From the NCBI GenBank assembly GCA_014529385.2, contig CM043943.1:104504355-104568354 (forward strand): DNA of 64,000 bases. The letters are read 5' to 3'. The translations under genes and the position numbers were made by a program. The stretch is from Adiantum capillus-veneris. Its lineage: Eukaryota; Streptophyta; Polypodiopsida; Polypodiales; Pteridaceae. Of this stretch, positions 60,162 to 64,000 are shown one piece after another. Below the pieces are notes generated by a model, which did not search any database, was not told where the DNA came from, and saw nothing but the letters and a program-made list of their open reading frames with translations. How positions within the stretch are numbered: position 1 is the stretch's first letter; every line of letters begins with the position of its first letter.

Positions 60162-62343
60162 ATACCTCCATAGAGCAAGCCTTTACATTCTATTGATGAT
60201 TCAAGCCCGAGAAAGATCCCCACCCAGTTTTGTAAATGAGAATTAAAACTCAATGTATTTAATTGGACAATACAAATGTACATGGTTATAGGTAATGTAA
60301 CGACAAGTTGAGTCGAAATTGGGGAAAAAAATTGTGCTCAGACTATGTTTGCAAGATAATTGTTTTTGCATTGACGTATGTATAACGATTACAGACTTGT
60401 TGTCTACAGCTTTGTTACAAAATTGAAGGTTAGAGCATCATGGTGCTTTATATTAGGATCATGTCTTGAATTAGGAGTTGCAATGTACCTCTTCTCTTTT
60501 CTCTGAGGCAACTATATAACATACTTGATCCAACATATAGATTAAACCAAAATATTGGGAAAGAAATAAATGCAATAGCAATGTGTACTTATGTAACATA
60601 CTACCTTTTGCATGTTGCACTAGAAAAGAAATTTTGGAGAGAGGTTTAGGTCAAATGCATTATCCAAGTCCTTTTGCATCTATCATGGTGTGACATTACC
60701 TTGAATTCTAAGAACTATCACCATGTCAGGTCCACACCACATCTTACGCATCTTCAAAGGATTGTTTATGTCATCAAAAAAATCTTTGTCAAAAACCACC
60801 AATTGACCATGCACTAAATGCCACCTTATGGTGTGGAAGGAATCTATGAAGTTTTAAGAGGCTATCATGCACTTCATACATAATAGACTTTTTATCCACC
60901 TTGCTTAAGATACCATTAGAATCATGGATGTCTCAAGAGTCATCTAAAATATTAAGGATTCCTTTGACTTGTAGATAAGCATAGTAGCAGTCTTCCTGAG
61001 CTCCTCATCATGAAAGAAGTCATTAAACACATGTATGGGCATGAATATGGAGAAACATACCACACAACTAGCAACATTTGGTCTTAAGCACTTCTAAATT
61101 TTCTAATGGATCTTTAGTCTGAAGCACTCAAAGGTTTTAGAGGTAGGGACTGGCCACTCAGACCTTCTTTGGAGGAACTCAGAGATATTGTAGTATGACA
61201 AAACCAAGCTTAGAATGAGGAGTATTTTAAAAGTGGTTGTAGAAGAATACCCCCTTTTAGCTAGCTCTCTTCTAGCACTAGTGTTATAGAGAATCTGACC
61301 TATCGATGTATGGAATGCATCAAAGATGCCCATTATGCATTCCATCAGCTGCAAATCTTCTTTGTCTTAGGGATAGATATTTGCAATAGTCAAGTTAATC
61401 ACACAATAGATGAGTGAATACAAAAACCTCTTGTGGAGTATTAAAAAAATTCAGTTTGTTCAATTAGTTGGAAACCCTATTGGTGGTGCTCACAAACATA
61501 GCTTAGAGTGCATGCATACATATTCAATGAGCACCTCCTTGACTATTTTGCCCATTTGTGATAAGAAAAAATCTTCTACACTACCTTTGTAATTTTTCAC
61601 AAACTCATTTCCCATGCACTTTCTCTTCTTTTTCTAAAGGAAAACCTAACTTCCAATCGTAATGAGGGGGAAATCCATCGACTATTTTCCAAATCAAAGT
61701 TGTTGAATACTTCCATGCTTGTGGATGGTCTTTGAGGTCTTCTGTTCTCCATTAGTGCTTCTTCTACGGCCTTAAGTTGCACAACACAGAAGGGAGAGAG
61801 AGAGTGTTTGGTTGCAATATCTATATCCTCACAAATTTCTAAATGTATACTTAAAGTATCTAAAGAAATTGATTTCTATGGATTTTGTATCAATTGGCAA
61901 TTTAAAAGCGGTATTGTGCATGGAAGAACCCCTAAGTTCTTTATGGCTATCGCAACGTGCAACATGTTTTGTCACCTCCTACCCAAGGTTATTTTAACTT
62001 GCATGCTCATTATTCCTTGTCAATGGCCATGAGAAACACATTCCATCTCATATCTTCTACTTTCATCTTCTTGAATTGTTGTCCTCATTTTCTAAAAAAT
62101 CACATGCTTTGTTAGGGTAAGAGTTGTCTTCCTTCTTGAGGTAAGAGTTTCCATGACTACTTACATCAACCTAGTGCTTTCATCTCCTCTATATTCCTTG
62201 CATCTTTAGTTCAAGGCCATCAACATCACTTAGATGTTGTATCAATCCAAATCAAACATCTCTAAACAAGCTAAAAATCACAATGGCCTGCAATACATTA
62301 AGGTTGTGAAGGCAATGTAAGGCTACCAAGATCTTCCCCTTAG
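60162..62343 (-). other. Weak coding traces on the minus strand, unrecognised
   Basis: Blocks in one direction look protein-like: LKAVEEALMENRRPQRPSTSMEVFNN (61,782-61,597), FDAFHTSIGQILYNTSARRELAKRGY (61,354-61,103), FFHDEELRKTATMLIYKSKESL (about 61,000) and WHLVHGQLVVFDKDFFDDINNPLKMRKMWCGPDMVIVLRI (about 60,830-60,720). They follow one another over about 1.1 kb with stops and frame changes. No family is recognised. 60,162-60,640 shows nothing. Confidence 0.3.
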
Positions 62344-62685
62344 TTTCTTCAATTATTAAGTGTAGGGGTACCTTCTATATAATTTTAAGGGGATCTTTGA
62401 TCTAAGTAGACAAAACATACCTACAACTACAAGCCTTGTTTGGATCGACTAGGTTGTCTATACCACGTGGGTAGATAGGTTTGCAACATAGCTCCTCCTA
62501 ACAAGGTTATGTGTGTTTCTTCAATTATTAAATGCAGGGGTACTTTCTACATAATTCTAAGGGACCATTGATCAAAGTAGACAAAACATATCTACATCTA
62601 CAAGCCTTGTTTGGATGGATTAGGTCCGGTATACAAAGTGGGTAAATAGGTTTGCAATAGAGCTCCTCCTAACAAGGTTATGTTG
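62344..62685. repeat. Tandem duplication, period 172
   Basis: 62,344-62,515 is repeated at 62,516-62,685 with roughly one in ten bases different. Both copies begin TTTCTTCAATTATTAA and end AACAAGGTTATGT. Confidence 0.92.
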
Positions 62686-64000
62686 GTTTACAACCAAGGA
62701 GTTCCAACATGGCATGACAATCAATTGTAATTTCTCTCCGCATCTATGGAAGGGGGCGGATGATGCATCATAGATTTCCAACCTTGTACTCAAAAGAAAA
62801 GCATTTTTTCAAAAACTATAAAAAACCTACAATGTACATTTCCGACAAATTAGCTATATTTGAAGGTTTTTGTACTAAATTTGTTAAAAAATGTGTACGT
62901 TTTCTCACCCTCAACTTTACAATTCAAAGGTAAATCTCAAATTTGGAGGCAAGATTACACCAAACCTAGGTTTTCTTTTAGCGTCGCTCATCCTAACGTC
63001 ACCATGGAGCAAAGTGAAGTAGAGTTTAAAGGGATCGAGATGTTAAAGTTATAGTTGTCAAAGGTGGGATGCAATGAAGACAAGAACTCGCTCATGATCT
63101 GGTGATGGACACCTCAACTCAGATCTAGAACACCTATAATGCCACACACATGAGAAAGGGACATGTGAAGAGAGATCACTGAGGTAGAAAGAGACAGGAT
63201 TTGCGAATAAGGGTGACAGAGAGAGAGAGAGAGACAGAGAGAGATTTGGGAAAGGCTCTACATGCTAATAACGAGTTTCTCATACAAGTGACTGAGTATG
63301 CTCCGGCATAGATTTGTCATGCCCTAATAGATAGAACCCGAGGTACACACAATTGCAACTACTACTAACTCGCCAACTGCTCCTGCACATGAGACCGCAA
63401 TCACGGTCTCCACAAGGACTATCACTCCAAAACCGATCCTCCTCCTGCCATCAAGAGAAATGGAGAAAGAGAGGTACATGCCTCAAGGCTACAATCATAG
63501 CTTCCATCTAGAGGATGTGTAGATCTTTGCACTCCTAAGCCTGCACCAAGAACTAGGTGTTATGTCTCTACATTAAATGCTCACAAGACGGACTGTCCTG
63601 AAGAGAAAACAAGGAGACATCACAATTATTCCCACCACCATTTCTAGTGGTGTTTTTCTACTACTAGGGATGGAAAATTCTAAGGATGAATGGAAAAATA
63701 TCTATAGAAAAATGCTAGTCTAATCTACCCTCTCTATCCACTACCCCTCCTAGGGTTTCTCCCTAGGGGCACACTACACCCAAGGGCCACTACACACACT
63801 ACTCTCCCAAGGTGCCTCTACCCCCACCTATATGAACCCAATGGTCTAGGTAGTCAGCTGCCCACCAGCCCCCACAACCTCAAAATAGGGTAACGCAAAA
63901 AATAGGCACGAGAAAAAGGGCTATGGAAAAAATATTGGCAAGGTTGAAAAAAATACCACCCACCTATAGGAGCCTGTTAGCCATAGAAAAAATCCAAATA
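62686..64000. other. No gene seen
   Basis: Only short frames without motif. A short GA tract lies at about 63,216-63,244. 63,700-63,830 is C/T/A-rich with repeated CTAC/ACTAC words. Confidence 0.5.

Overview
The window looks like intergenic DNA of a land plant with a large, repeat-rich genome. The signs are Ty1/copia and Ty3/gypsy elements with plant-type primer sites, a Mutator-like (MULE) transposase family with a SWIM zinc finger, short GT-AG introns of about 80-90 bases, and very long (CT)n(CA)n microsatellites. The relatives that come to mind from memory are those of non-flowering plants (fern, lycophyte, bryophyte, gymnosperm), but I cannot fix the clade. I see no intact host gene, no tRNA or rRNA, and no CRISPR.

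Layout. 1-603 is the 5' end of a copia element that runs off the left edge (minus strand). 1,735-4,436 and 22,586-23,153 are the two halves of one MULE transposase gene, split by an 18.1 kb Ty3/gypsy element at 4,437-22,585 (minus strand) that has paired LTRs and a perfect 5-base target duplication. 24,000-25,000 holds hairpins and near-palindromes. 25,056-27,470 is a broken, intron-containing plus-strand gene of unknown family. 28,300-36,047 is a decayed relative of the big gypsy element. 36,048-40,206 is a Tnt1/Tork-like copia element. 42,364-43,867 may be a solo LTR. 44,690-46,315 is part of a second copia element, cut by a long-LTR chromovirus remnant at 46,316 to about 53,497. 54,405-57,610 is a second MULE of the same family. 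57,878-58,486 is a CT-rich satellite block. 58,497-59,066 is the 3' end of the copia family seen at 1-603, joined to the 5' end of a third gypsy copy (59,067-60,161). From 60,162 to 64,000 there are only weak coding traces and one tandem duplication.

How the parts relate. The window is a record of layered insertions: MULE first, then gypsy into it; copia first, then chromovirus into it. The most interesting material is in the gypsy family. It has about 290-base repeats built on a 22-base palindrome in two separate noncoding stretches, with a core match in the LTRs. It also has a second retropepsin-like domain after integrase, two zinc-binding modules before the integrase core, and a long extra reading region between pol and the 3' LTR. 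Second in interest is the unknown gene at 25-27.5 kb, which keeps clean splice sites.
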